A stretch of 64,000 nt of DNA, from NCBI RefSeq assembly GCF_000337335.1, contig NZ_AOJN01000047.1:73387-137386 (forward strand), in the 5' to 3' direction. Below, in pieces: positions 35,581 through 44,082 of this stretch. Position numbers and translations under genes: made by a program. Below the pieces are notes generated by a model, which worked only from the letters and a program-made list of their open reading frames with translations, ran no database searches and was not told the DNA's origin. Origin of the DNA: Halorubrum distributum JCM 10118 (GTDB taxonomy: Archaea > Halobacteriota > Halobacteria > Halobacteriales > Haloferacaceae). Within the stretch, counting starts at the first letter, position 1. Each line of letters starts with the position of its first letter.

Positions 35581-36879
35581 ATGGTCGAAACGATCTCCGC
35601 CGACGAGTTCCGCGACAGGATCGATGAGCGACGCCGCGGCGAGCGTTCGTTCGTCATCGTCGACACGCGGCCCGAGGAGAGCTTCGCGGGGTGGCGCGTG
35701 GCGGACGCCGTCCACTACTTCTACAAGCCGTTCCACGAGTTCGACGTCGACGACTTCGAGCGCGAGACCGGCCTCTCGCCCGACGACACCGTGATAACCC
35801 TGTGCGCGAAGGGGAAGGCCTCGGACGACTTCGCCGCCGAACTCGACGCGGCCGGGTACGACGACGTGACCGTCGTCGCCGACGGCATGCGCGGGTGGTC
35901 CGCGGTGTACGACCGAACCGAGGTTTCGCTCCCCGACGCCCCCGACGCGGCTCCGCCGCTCGACGTCGTCCAGGTCCAGCGCCGCGCGAAGGGGTGTCTG
36001 GGGTACCTCGTCGTCGGCGGGCGCGAGGCGGGCACGGCGGACCACGTCCCCGCGGCGTCCGACGGCTCCGACCGCGTCGCGGTCGCTATCGACGTCTCCA
36101 GACACGGCGACGAGTGGATCGAAGCGGCCGCCGAGCGCGACGCGTCGATCGCGACCGTCCTCGACACGCACGTCCACGCCGACCACCTCTCGGGCGGGCG
36201 AGCGCTCGCAGACGAGCTCGGCGTGCCGTACTACCTCCCCGCCGCGGCCGCCGAGCGCGACGTGGCGTACTCGTTCGAGCCGATCGACCGGAACGAGACG
36301 CTCGACGTCGGCGGGATCGACCTGAAGGCGCTCGCGACGCCCGGGCACACCGACGACGGCGCCAGCTACCTCGTCGGCGACGCGGCGGTCCTCACGGGCG
36401 ACACGCTGTTCACCGACAGCGTCGGACGAACGGAGCTCCAGTTCTCGGCGGGCGGCGACGGTGACGGAGACGACGGCGAAGTTGACGGCGCCGCCGACGA
36501 GGGCGCCGCGGGCGCGGCCCGCCGGCTCTACGACTCGCTCCACGGCACGCTGCTCGCCGAGCCGGACGGCGTCGTCGTCTGCCCCGGGCACTTCGCGGTC
36601 GCGAACGACGGGACGACCGGCGACGTCGTCCCGGGCGAACCCGTCTTCGCGACGGTCGGGGACGCGCGCCGCGAGATCGACGTCCTCGACCTCGACGCGG
36701 CCGACTTCGTCGAGCGGATCACCCGGACGCTCCCGGAGAAGCCGCCGAACTACGAGTCGGTGATCGCGGCCAACCGCGGCGTCGAGTCGCCGCCCGACGA
36801 GACCGCGGCGATCGAACTCGAACTCGGGCCGAACCGCTGCGCGGCCGAGCCCGACGCGGGATCCGCCGCGGACGACTGA
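35581..36879 (+). CDS. Rhodanese-metallo-beta-lactamase fusion (persulfide dioxygenase-like)
   Basis: A 432-residue protein. Residues 1-110 form a rhodanese domain (VIVDTRPEESFAGWRV, active-site Cys in ITLCAKGKASDDF). Residues about 125-400 form an MBL-fold hydrolase with THVHADHLSGG, the metal-ligand region ATPGHTDDGASY, TGDTLFTDSVGRTEL, and CPGHF. This order resembles ETHE1/BlhA-type sulfur-handling proteins that oxidise or transfer persulfide sulfur. An Asp/Gly-rich insert lies after GRTELQFSAGG. The domain order (rhodanese first) is less usual than the reverse. No sulfur gene is adjacent. Confidence 0.88.
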   Translation: MVETISADEFRDRIDERRRGERSFVIVDTRPEESFAGWRVADAVHYFYKPFHEFDVDDFERETGLSPDDTVITLCAKGKASDDFAAELDAAGYDDVTVVADGMRGWSAVYDRTEVSLPDAPDAAPPLDVVQVQRRAKGCLGYLVVGGREAGTADHVPAASDGSDRVAVAIDVSRHGDEWIEAAAERDASIATVLDTHVHADHLSGGRALADELGVPYYLPAAAAERDVAYSFEPIDRNETLDVGGIDLKALATPGHTDDGASYLVGDAAVLTGDTLFTDSVGRTELQFSAGGDGDGDDGEVDGAADEGAAGAARRLYDSLHGTLLAEPDGVVVCPGHFAVANDGTTGDVVPGEPVFATVGDARREIDVLDLDAADFVERITRTLPEKPPNYESVIAANRGVESPPDETAAIELELGPNRCAAEPDAGSAADD

Positions 36880-36906
36880 GGGGCCGGTATCGTCCCCGCA
36901 GCCTGA

Positions 36907-37179
36907 TTACTCGTCGTGGATGAAGACGAGCCGCTTCGACTCCGTGTTGACCAGACAGAGGTCGATCCCGTCGCGGGTCGCGCCGATCTGCTGCCAGCCG
37001 TGGTCGCTGACGAACAGCGTCTGGAAGACGCCGCGGTCGCAGTCGGGGTTCGGGCAGCCGACGCCCGCCGCGTTCTTGTAGACGGTCGTCCCCCCGCCCG
37101 AACTCTGTCGCACCAACCCGTCGGTCAGCGACCGGAACTCCTCGGCGGACATCGGACTTTCCGCGTCGTCGTCTCCCAT
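36907..37179 (-). CDS. Small conserved haloarchaeal protein with CPNPDC motif
   Basis: A 90-residue protein. Visible features are KNAAGVGCPNPDCDRGVFQTLFVSD in the middle and CLVNTESKRLVFIHDE at the end. The Cys pair could bind zinc with a third Cys near the C-terminus. Homologues are annotated as DUF7385 or flagella-cluster proteins (from memory); nothing here links it to archaella. It is convergent with the rhodanese-MBL gene. Confidence 0.7.
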   Translation of the reverse strand: MGDDDAESPMSAEEFRSLTDGLVRQSSGGGTTVYKNAAGVGCPNPDCDRGVFQTLFVSDHGWQQIGATRDGIDLCLVNTESKRLVFIHDE

Positions 37180-37288
37180 GCGTTCGCGTTCGCAGTCGAT
37201 CGTCTAAAAACCGCCTGCCCGTGGCAATCGGTGGCACGGAAGCGACGCCGCGCCGACGCCCCCCGCGCCCGTCGCCGCCGTCCGCGTC

Positions 37289-38158
37289 TCAGTCCGCGTC
37301 CCGCTTCACCGTATCGGCGTACGCGTCCGCGAGCCGCGTCGGCTTGGGGAGCTTGTACCCCGCGCAAAGCGCCGCGACGAACTCGACCGCGGTCGCCGCC
37401 GACACGCGATGGCCGGGGCTGACGTACAGCGGGTTCACCCGTTTGCTGTTCGGGTACTGGCGCGACTGGAACGCGTGGCCGATGACGGTTCCCGGCTCGG
37501 CGGTCGTCACGGCGTCGTCGGCGCGGACCGGCGTCCGCCAGCCCTCGGGCCGCTCGACCGTCGGTTCGTCTGGCTCCCCGCAGAGGAGGCTCTTGGCGAC
37601 GCCGACGCTCGGCACGTCGCGGAGGACGCCGACGTGGGTCGCGAGCCCCGCCTCTCGGAAGTGGATCCGGCCGGAGCCGTCACAGATCAGCAGGTCGGGG
37701 TCGGCGTCGAGCGCGTCGAGCGCGGCGAGTATCGGCTCTCCCTCCCGGAACGCGAGCAGGCCGGGAACGTACGGGATCGACAGCGGCGTCGTCGCGCTCG
37801 CGTACTCGACCACGGTCCCGGCGCGGAACGCGACCGCGGCGGAGACGGCGGCGTCGGGGCGGTCGCCGTCGCGGTCGGTGAGGAACGCCTGGTCGACGCC
37901 GACGACGGTCGGACCGTCCGGATCGGGCGTCGTGTCGGCGCTGCCCTCGTCGCCGGTGCCCAACCGCTCCTGCGCGCCGTCGCGCGCCGGCGGGAGGCCG
38001 TCCGCGAGCGAGGTCGCCTCCTCGACCGCGACGGCGGCCGGGTCGAGCCCGTGGTCGTCCTCAAACGTCGCGGCCGCCGCGATGTCGCGCTGGAGACCCT
38101 CCATCTCCGCGCGGGACAGCGACGGGTCCGGCCGGAGGTCGGGCCGCGCGAGGCCCAT
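37289..38158 (-). CDS. nfi: Endonuclease V
   Basis: Cleaves DNA (or RNA) near deoxyinosine during repair. The 289-residue protein has the EndoV core: VVGVDQAFL with the first catalytic Asp, SIPYVPGLLAFREGEPIL (the wedge PYVPGLLxFRE), DLLICDGSGRIHFREAGLATHVG, and SVGVAKSLLCGEPD. An acidic insert at about residues 60-88 lengthens it relative to bacterial enzymes. Its ATG shares one base with the rhomboid stop, so it is translated with that gene. Confidence 0.95.
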   Translation of the reverse strand: MGLARPDLRPDPSLSRAEMEGLQRDIAAAATFEDDHGLDPAAVAVEEATSLADGLPPARDGAQERLGTGDEGSADTTPDPDGPTVVGVDQAFLTDRDGDRPDAAVSAAVAFRAGTVVEYASATTPLSIPYVPGLLAFREGEPILAALDALDADPDLLICDGSGRIHFREAGLATHVGVLRDVPSVGVAKSLLCGEPDEPTVERPEGWRTPVRADDAVTTAEPGTVIGHAFQSRQYPNSKRVNPLYVSPGHRVSAATAVEFVAALCAGYKLPKPTRLADAYADTVKRDAD

Positions 38159-39144
38159 CAGAACCGCCCGCCGGGGCCGCCGGGGCCGCCCGGTCCGCGC
38201 GGGCCGCGCGCGCCCCCCATCGAGACGCCGCCCGCCCCGCCCGCGGAGCGCGCGAGCCCCTCGTTGCGCTTACCGAACGCGAGGCCGATCGCGAAGCCGA
38301 TCAGGTGCGCGAGGTGCGCGATGCCGCCGGCGCTGCCGGCGCCGCCGGCCTGGAGGCTCTGGACGACGAGGACCGCCGAGACGAGCGCGATCCCCCACGT
38401 GAGGTACTTGATCTTCATCGGGATGACGAAGAAGAGGAGGACCTGCATGTTCGGCCGCCAGACGGTGAGGACGCCGAGTATCGCGAAGCCCGCGCCGCTG
38501 GCGCCGAGGACGCCGGTCGGCGGCCCGCCGGTCGCGATCGCGAACAGGACGTGGCCGAGGCCGGCGAGGATCCCCGAGAGGAGGAAGAACCCGACGAACC
38601 GCTTCGACCCAACCGCCCGCTCGACGAGGGGGCCGAAGAACAGGATGACGATGCTGTTGCCGATGATGTGGTACAGCAGTCCGGGAGAGTGCGAGAACAC
38701 GGACGTCACCCAGGTCCACACGTTGGCGAGCTCGTCCGACTGGAGCACGAACAGCGTGTTGTGAAGGGACTGCCCGCCGAAGTACAGCACCGCCAACTGC
38801 GCGACGAAGGTGACCCACATCGCCAACAGCAGGGCGTACGTCGCGTTGTTGCGGAAGTACCCCAGGATGCCGCCGGTGCCGGTTTCGCGGTCTATCCGGC
38901 GCTTGACTCGGTCGACGACGCCTGCGGACGCGCCGCTCCGGGCATCGGTGGTGCCGCTCCCCGACCCGCCCTCGACGCTCTCGTCGAACCCGCTGTCGAA
39001 GACGCCCCCGGGGTCGTCCCACTCGGCGAGGCCCGGGCAGTCGTGGTTCTCGGGCAGTCGGTGTTCGGCACAGAACGTCTGGCCGCACCGCTTACACTGG
39101 TACGGGAGGTTCTCGTACTCCCCACACACGTCGCACGTCGCCAT
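38158..39144 (-). CDS. Rhomboid intramembrane protease with AN1-type zinc finger
   Basis: A 328-residue protein. Residues 1-40 form an AN1-type zinc finger (CDVCGEYENLPYQCKRCGQTFCAEH, with later His/Cys ligands). A Ser/Gly linker follows, then six or more membrane helices from residue 100. The catalytic Ser is Ser216 in GVLGASGAGF, the oxyanion Asn is in HIIGNSIVILFFGPLVER, and the catalytic His is in GGIAHLAHLIG. The Gly-rich tail (GGAGGVSMGGARGPRG) is disordered. The zinc finger probably binds substrates or ubiquitin-like partners; this is inference. Confidence 0.93.
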   Translation of the reverse strand: MATCDVCGEYENLPYQCKRCGQTFCAEHRLPENHDCPGLAEWDDPGGVFDSGFDESVEGGSGSGTTDARSGASAGVVDRVKRRIDRETGTGGILGYFRNNATYALLLAMWVTFVAQLAVLYFGGQSLHNTLFVLQSDELANVWTWVTSVFSHSPGLLYHIIGNSIVILFFGPLVERAVGSKRFVGFFLLSGILAGLGHVLFAIATGGPPTGVLGASGAGFAILGVLTVWRPNMQVLLFFVIPMKIKYLTWGIALVSAVLVVQSLQAGGAGSAGGIAHLAHLIGFAIGLAFGKRNEGLARSAGGAGGVSMGGARGPRGPGGPGGPGGRF

Positions 39145-39223
39145 TGACGTGTGTTACGGGGGCGGTCGTAAAGCGGTTTGGCTCTATACGTGGTTTCTTC
39201 TGCGACGGATGGCGGCCCTAGTA

Positions 39224-39530
39224 ATGATTTATAAGTGGTAGTTGATGGCATCACGGTGACGGATTCCTACAAAGCCCCAGCCGCGAGGACTCGCGCGGCT
39301 CGCTGCGCTCCTCGGTCGCTCACTTCGTTCGCTTCCTCCGGTGCTTGCGTCGCCGTGCTTCGCCCTCGCGGTTGCCCCTTTGAGTCCCGCCCCGCACCGC
39401 AACCGCAGCCTCACGCCTCCCCAGCCTCGCCGCTCACGCCCTTCGGGCGTTCGCGGCGTCCCTCGCGCGTGCGACTCGCGCCCTGCGGGCGCTCGTCGGC
39501 ACGCGCCACCGCACCGTATTTATTTATAAA
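39224..39530 (-). repeat. Dispersed structured element, copy E
   Basis: Minus-strand copy between aroD and the rhomboid gene. P1 is at 39465-39506 (CGAC/GTCG, GCGCCC/GGGCGC, GA/GA). P2 is at 39428-39458 with outer CGCCGC/GCGGCG and inner ACGCCC/GGGCGT, again joined by GA/GA. P3 keeps only about 11 paired bases next to the conserved flanks (39278-39288 with 39364-39374). One 57-bp unit lies at 39224-39280, with TTTATAA at 39228-39234. An AT-rich box TTTATAAATA lies at about 39518-39530 on the 5' side. Confidence 0.82.
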
Positions 39531-39566
39531 TAGTCGCCGCAGGCGTGGTTAATCACTTGTAAATAG

Positions 39567-40274
39567 TCACCCGTCCGCTCCGCCCTCTCTCAGCCCGTCG
39601 ACGAGCTCTCTGAGCGTCGCGAGCGGATACTGGCCCGGCGCGGTCGCGTTCGCGGGGTCGACCGGCGCGTAGCCGATCTTCGAGCCGTACACGGGCGTGA
39701 CGGCGCGGGTGTGCCGCCCCGGCTCGCCCATACACATCGTCGCGACGCGGTGGCCGGCGGCGGTCGCCTCGTAGGTCGCCTCGATCATCGCGAGCGCGTC
39801 GGCCGGCGCGGTCGCGGTCGTCGCCAGCTTCCCCACGTCGCCCTCGCTCGCGGCGTCGGCGAGCAGGTCCACGAGCGCGGCGGACTCGGGCGTCGACTCG
39901 AAGTCGTGGACGGACGCGACGACCTCGACTCCCGCCTCGCGGGCCGCCTCGCGCAGCGCGGTCGCGTGCGACTCCTCGGCCGGGTCCGGATGCGTCCCGC
40001 GCAGCGCCGCGAGCTCGATGTCGACCGCGGCCACCGCGTCGGTACCGATCGCCGTCGAGAGCGCGTCGTAGCGGCCGAGCCCCTCGGCCTCGCCGCCCTC
40101 CCACGACGCCCGGTTCGTGACGAGCAGCGGGAGCTCGCCGTCGTAGCCCGCCAGCTGGTCGAGCGGGTCGCTCGCGAGGTCCATCCGGAACTCCACGGCG
40201 TCGGCGTCCTCGCTGGCGCGCGGCTCCTCGGTGAGGTCGGCCGTGCTCGCGGCGAGAACGAACTCCTCGAACAT
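39567..40274 (-). CDS. aroD: 3-dehydroquinate dehydratase, type I
   Basis: Third step of the shikimate pathway. The 235-residue TIM-barrel protein has AVEFRMDLASDPLDQL near the N-terminus, the catalytic His region VVASVHDFESTP, the Schiff-base Lys in GDVGKLATTA, and VATMCMGEPGRHTRAVTPVYGSKIGYAP near the end. It lies downstream of tfb on the same strand. No other aro gene is in the window. Confidence 0.95.
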   Translation of the reverse strand: MFEEFVLAASTADLTEEPRASEDADAVEFRMDLASDPLDQLAGYDGELPLLVTNRASWEGGEAEGLGRYDALSTAIGTDAVAAVDIELAALRGTHPDPAEESHATALREAAREAGVEVVASVHDFESTPESAALVDLLADAASEGDVGKLATTATAPADALAMIEATYEATAAGHRVATMCMGEPGRHTRAVTPVYGSKIGYAPVDPANATAPGQYPLATLRELVDGLREGGADG

Positions 40275-40372
40275 ACGCGAGGCTTCCGCGGGCGGGGACT
40301 TAGCTGGTCGGGTTGGAACCGCTTGCGGGGTCGGAACGAGTCAGCGAAACGAGTCGGCGAAAAGCGCGCGGG

Positions 40373-41347
40373 TTACGCGACGAGGCCGTCCTCGGCCTCG
40401 AGGAGCTCGTGGTACCGGTTGCGGATCGTGACCTCGGAGATGTCGGCGACCTCCGAGACCGCGGCCTGCGTCGTCTTCTCGTTGGTGAGGAGCGCGGCGG
40501 CGTAGACGGCGGCCGCGGCGAGGCCCACCGGCGACTTGCCGGAGTGAACGCCCTTCTCCTTCGCGTTGCGGAGGAGGCTCTTCGCGCGCATCTCGGACTC
40601 CTCGGAGAGCTCCAGGTCGGAGGCGAACCGGGGGACGTACTGCTCGGGGTCGGCCGGCTTCACTTCGAGCTTGAGCTCGCGGACGACGTAGCGGTACGTC
40701 CGCGCGATCTCTGCCTTCTCGACGCGCGACACGTCGGCGATCTCGTCGAGGCTGCGCGGGACGCCGGCCATCCGGGCGGCGGCGTACACGCAGGAGGTGG
40801 AGACGCCCTCGATGGAGCGACCGGGGAGCAGGTCCTCGTCGAGCGCGCGGCGGTAGATGACGGAGGCCGTCTCGCGGACGTTGTCCGGGAGCCCCTGCGC
40901 CGAGGCCATCCGGTCGATCTCGCCGAGCGCCTGCTTCAGGTTGCGCTCCTTCGAGTCGCGGGTGCGGAACCGCTCGTTCCACTTGCGGAGCCGCTGCATC
41001 TTCTGGCGCTGGCGGGCGCCGAGCGAGCGGCCGTACGCGTCCTTGTCGCGCCAGTCGATGTTCGTCGAGAGCCCCTTGTCGTGCATCGTGTTCGTGGTCG
41101 GGGCGCCGACGCGGCTCTTCTCGTCCTTCTCGCGGGAGTCGAACGCGCGCCACTCCGGCCCGCGGTCGACCGAGTCCGCCTCGACGACGAGCCCGCAGTC
41201 GCTACAGACCGTCTCGCCGTGCTCCTCGTCGTTGATAACGTGACCCCCGCACTCCGGGCAGCTGAGCGTCTCGTCGGTGCTCTCCGATTCCTCCTCGTTC
41301 GTCTCCGTTCGGGAGCGACTCCCCCGTGTGTGTAGTCGTTCACTCAT
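40373..41347 (-). CDS. tfb: Transcription initiation factor TFB
   Basis: Archaeal TFIIB homologue that recruits RNA polymerase to TBP-bound promoters. The 324-residue protein has a zinc ribbon (Cys30, Cys33, Cys48, Cys51), a B-reader/linker region (DSVDRGPEWRAFDSREKDEKSRVG), and two cyclin repeats (about 125-215 and 220-315), including the BRE-contact helix near AVSEVADISEVTIRNRYHEL. Haloarchaea carry several TFB paralogues; which one this is cannot be told here. The upstream region (41348-41555) is shared with the divergent BtuF-like gene. Confidence 0.97.
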   Translation of the reverse strand: MSERLHTRGSRSRTETNEEESESTDETLSCPECGGHVINDEEHGETVCSDCGLVVEADSVDRGPEWRAFDSREKDEKSRVGAPTTNTMHDKGLSTNIDWRDKDAYGRSLGARQRQKMQRLRKWNERFRTRDSKERNLKQALGEIDRMASAQGLPDNVRETASVIYRRALDEDLLPGRSIEGVSTSCVYAAARMAGVPRSLDEIADVSRVEKAEIARTYRYVVRELKLEVKPADPEQYVPRFASDLELSEESEMRAKSLLRNAKEKGVHSGKSPVGLAAAAVYAAALLTNEKTTQAAVSEVADISEVTIRNRYHELLEAEDGLVA

Positions 41348-41555
41348 AGCTCGGTTGCCCCGGGAAACTCAAACCGCCCGAAGCGATCTTGGTTTACCCT
41401 CGGCGGAACACAACTTAAAACGACCGGAACGTGTCGCTCGAAACCCGACGAAAGGACACGATCTATCACGTGTTTTCGCCGGTCTCCGGATCCCGTCCCA
41501 CCGGCGCGCCGCCGGGACCGAAACCGTTGACACGGTCGCGGCCGGATCGGACGCC

Positions 41556-42353
41556 ATGTCCGCGCCACGCGTCGTCTCCCTCGCGCCGAGCGCGACCGCG
41601 ACGGTCGCCGCGCTCGGCGGGGCCGACCGCCTCGTCGGCGTCACCGCCCACTGCGACCTCGCCGACGAGCCGAACGCCGGGTCCGCGCACGGCGAGGAGT
41701 CCCCGACCGTCGTCGGCGGCTGGCTGAACCCCGACCTCGACCGAGTCGCCGAGCTGGACCCCGATGTCGTCCTCACGAGCGACGCGCTCCAGTCGGACCT
41801 CGCCGACGCCTGCCGGGAGCACGGCCTCGACGTCGCGCACCGCGAGCCCGCGACCCTCGACGACGCGGTCGACGGGTTCGCGGCCCGGGGGAGGGACGTC
41901 GGTCGCCCCGAGGCCGGCGAGCGGCTCGCCGCCGACGCGCGCGGCCGACTCGACCGGGTCGCCGACGCCGTCGCCGACCGCCCTCGACCGACTGTCTACT
42001 GCGAGGAGTGGTCCGACCCGCCGATGGCGGCCGGCAACTGGGTCCCCGACGCCGTCTGCGCCGCGGGCGGGCGCTACCCGTTCGTCGACGCCGGCGAGCG
42101 CTCCCGCGAGGTCGACCCCGCCGCGGTCGAGCGGGCCGACCCCGACCGCGTCGTCGTCCACGTCTGCGGCCACGGCGACCGGGTCGACCCCGCGACGGTC
42201 GGCGAGCGCGACTGGGTCGACGCGCCCGTTCACGTGATCGACGACTCCCTCCTCAACCAGCCGAGTCCCGCGCTCCTCGAGGGGGTCGAGCGGCTGGCGC
42301 GCCTGTTCCATCCCGACGCGTTTTCAGTCGCCGACGCCGACGACCGGACATGA
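41556..42353 (+). CDS. BtuF-like cobalamin/metal-chelate binding protein
   Basis: A 265-residue helical-backbone metal receptor (VVSLAPSATATVAALGGADRLVGVTAHCD, then ELDPDVVLTSDALQSDLADAC). Such proteins bind vitamin B12 or iron chelates for ABC import. It has no signal peptide or lipobox, so it appears cytoplasmic, unlike classical BtuF; this is common for this haloarchaeal subfamily. The ATG at 41556 is chosen because upstream residues look non-coding. It overlaps the YjjX-like gene by 4 nt. Confidence 0.85.
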   Translation: MSAPRVVSLAPSATATVAALGGADRLVGVTAHCDLADEPNAGSAHGEESPTVVGGWLNPDLDRVAELDPDVVLTSDALQSDLADACREHGLDVAHREPATLDDAVDGFAARGRDVGRPEAGERLAADARGRLDRVADAVADRPRPTVYCEEWSDPPMAAGNWVPDAVCAAGGRYPFVDAGERSREVDPAAVERADPDRVVVHVCGHGDRVDPATVGERDWVDAPVHVIDDSLLNQPSPALLEGVERLARLFHPDAFSVADADDRT

Positions 42354-42937
42354 CGACCCTGCGAGTCGGCGTCGGCAGCGGGAACCCGGTGAAGCGGCGC
42401 GCGGTCGAACTGGCCCTCGGAGCGGCGGCGGACGACGACCTCCCGAGCGATCCGACCGGCGTCGCGGTCGAATCCGTCCCCGTCGACTCCGGCGTGAGCG
42501 AACAGCCGACGGGCCACGCGGAGACGATCGCGGGCGCCGAGAACCGGGCGGCGGCCGTCCTCGACGCGGAACCGAGAGGCGGCGCCGGCGCGCCGGACGA
42601 CGGCGCGACGTACGACCTCGGCGTCGGCGTCGAGGGCGGCGTCGCGGGGTTCGACGGCGCCGACGGCCGCTACCTGATCATGTGGGCGGCGGTGACCGAC
42701 GGCGACCGGGTCGGCCGCGCGGCCGGCCCGAGCCTCGCGCTGCCGGCCGACGTCGCCGCCCGCATCGACGACGGCGAGGAACTGGGTCCGGTGATGGACG
42801 TCCTCCTCGACACCGACGGGATCGCGGAGCGCGGCGGCGCGGCCGGCGCGCTCACGAACGGCCGCGTCGACCGCGCCGAGGCGCTCGCGGCCGGGGTGAG
42901 CGGTGCGCTCGGTCCGTTCGTCACCGATCTGTACTGA
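42350..42937 (+). CDS. Inosine/xanthosine triphosphatase (YjjX/DUF84 family)
   Basis: A 195-residue enzyme that probably removes ITP/XTP from the nucleotide pool. Family marks are the N-terminal VGVGSGNPVKRRAVELAL, VDSGVSEQPTGHAETIAGAENRA, GVGVEGGV and LTNGRVDRAEAL. Its ATG overlaps the previous stop (ATGA), so the two are co-translated. Together with endonuclease V 4 kb away, the window holds two inosine-damage functions. Confidence 0.92.
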   Translation: MTTLRVGVGSGNPVKRRAVELALGAAADDDLPSDPTGVAVESVPVDSGVSEQPTGHAETIAGAENRAAAVLDAEPRGGAGAPDDGATYDLGVGVEGGVAGFDGADGRYLIMWAAVTDGDRVGRAAGPSLALPADVAARIDDGEELGPVMDVLLDTDGIAERGGAAGALTNGRVDRAEALAAGVSGALGPFVTDLY

Positions 42938-43103
42938 CTCCGGCGCGGCGGCACCGGTGCGGCGCCGCCGTGGTTCGAAGGCCGTACCCAAACGCGGTCG
43001 TGGGATGGTACTCACGGCCCCGATGACGCGTAAAATCGCCAGACTGCGGCGTGTTAACCCGGTCTACCAACCGCCTTATGCGGCGTGGTGACGTGGTGAG
43101 CGT

Positions 43104-43358
43104 ATGAGCACTGCCCACCCGGACGCGGTCGCGGCCGAATCGACCGGTCTCTCCGCGAAACAGGCGCGTATCCTCCGCTACCTCCGCGAGAACGCGGCCG
43201 ACCGCACCTACTTCAAGTCGCGGCTGATCGCCGACGACCTCGGGCTCTCGGCGAAGGAGGTCGGCGCGAACATGAGCGCCGTCGCCGACGCGGCCACCGA
43301 TGTCGACGTCGAGAAGTGGGGCTACTCGTCGGGGACGACGTGGATGGTCACGGCCTGA
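43104..43358 (+). CDS. Winged-helix-like protein of the DUF7123 type
   Basis: An 84-residue protein predicted as a small winged helix (SAKQARILRYLRENAADRTYFKSRLIADDLGLSAKEVGANMSAV), ending in a beta hairpin (VEKWGYSSGTTWMVT). Probably DNA-binding or an adaptor. It is a single-gene unit. Family name is from memory. Confidence 0.75.
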   Translation: MSTAHPDAVAAESTGLSAKQARILRYLRENAADRTYFKSRLIADDLGLSAKEVGANMSAVADAATDVDVEKWGYSSGTTWMVTA

Positions 43359-43384
43359 CGGTCGCCGTCGCGCGCTGAGTCGAG

Positions 43385-43993
43385 TCAGGGATCGTACGCG
43401 ACCAGCGACGCCGCCTCGTCGGCGAACGCGACGGCCTCGGCGTCGAAGGAGTCGGCGTAGCGGACGACGAGCGTGAGCAGCCGCTCCGGCTCGGTCAGCG
43501 CGTAGCCGTCGGTCCGGTCGAGGAGGCCGGCGGCTTCGAGGTCGGCGGCCGCGGCGCTTATCGTCGGCCGGGAGACGCCGAGCGCGCTCGCGAGGTCGGC
43601 GCCGGTCGCGTCGGGGTCACGCAGCAGCGCGAGGATCATCCCGCGCGGCGTCTCCCGGCGGAGGTAGCCGAGCGCCCGCTTGTCCGTCTCGTCGAACCGG
43701 CCGGCGGGGAAGAAGCGCCGGTAGTCGGCGTCTTTTACCGACTCGATCGCGCCCGCCTCCTCCAGCTTCCGGAGGTGGTACTGCGCCTCGCCGGTGCCGA
43801 GGCGGAGGTCGTCGCGGAGCTTCGAGAAGTGCGCGCCGGGGGTCGTCGGCACGTAGCCGCGGATCGCCTCCCGCGTCTCGTTCTCGTCGGTCCCGTCGTC
43901 TGCGCTCGCGGTCCCGACGAACGGCGCGGCGGCTCCGACCGCTGCGAACCGCCGGAGCGTCTCGCGCTTTTGACCGTCGAACCCCTCTGTCAC
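43385..43993 (-). CDS. Transcriptional regulator with two winged-helix domains
   Basis: A 202-residue protein. The first winged helix (about residues 45-95) reads HFSKLRDDLRLGTGEAQYHLRKLEEAGAI. The second (about 110-170) reads PRGMILALLRDPDATGADLASALGVSRPTISAAAADLEAAGLL. The tail is a small alpha-helical segment. The N-terminal 40 residues look like a weak hydrophobic or Ala-rich segment (RFAAVGAAAPFVGTASA) that could be a membrane anchor or a mis-set start. Targets are unknown. Confidence 0.85.
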   Translation of the reverse strand: MTEGFDGQKRETLRRFAAVGAAAPFVGTASADDGTDENETREAIRGYVPTTPGAHFSKLRDDLRLGTGEAQYHLRKLEEAGAIESVKDADYRRFFPAGRFDETDKRALGYLRRETPRGMILALLRDPDATGADLASALGVSRPTISAAAADLEAAGLLDRTDGYALTEPERLLTLVVRYADSFDAEAVAFADEAASLVAYDP

Positions 43994-44082
43994 GGCCGTA
44001 TTAGTCGGCGCCTCGACAAAAACACTTCGCTCGCGGCCGAATCGTGTCGGAAAATGCGGCTACGGACGCGTTTCGCGCCGAG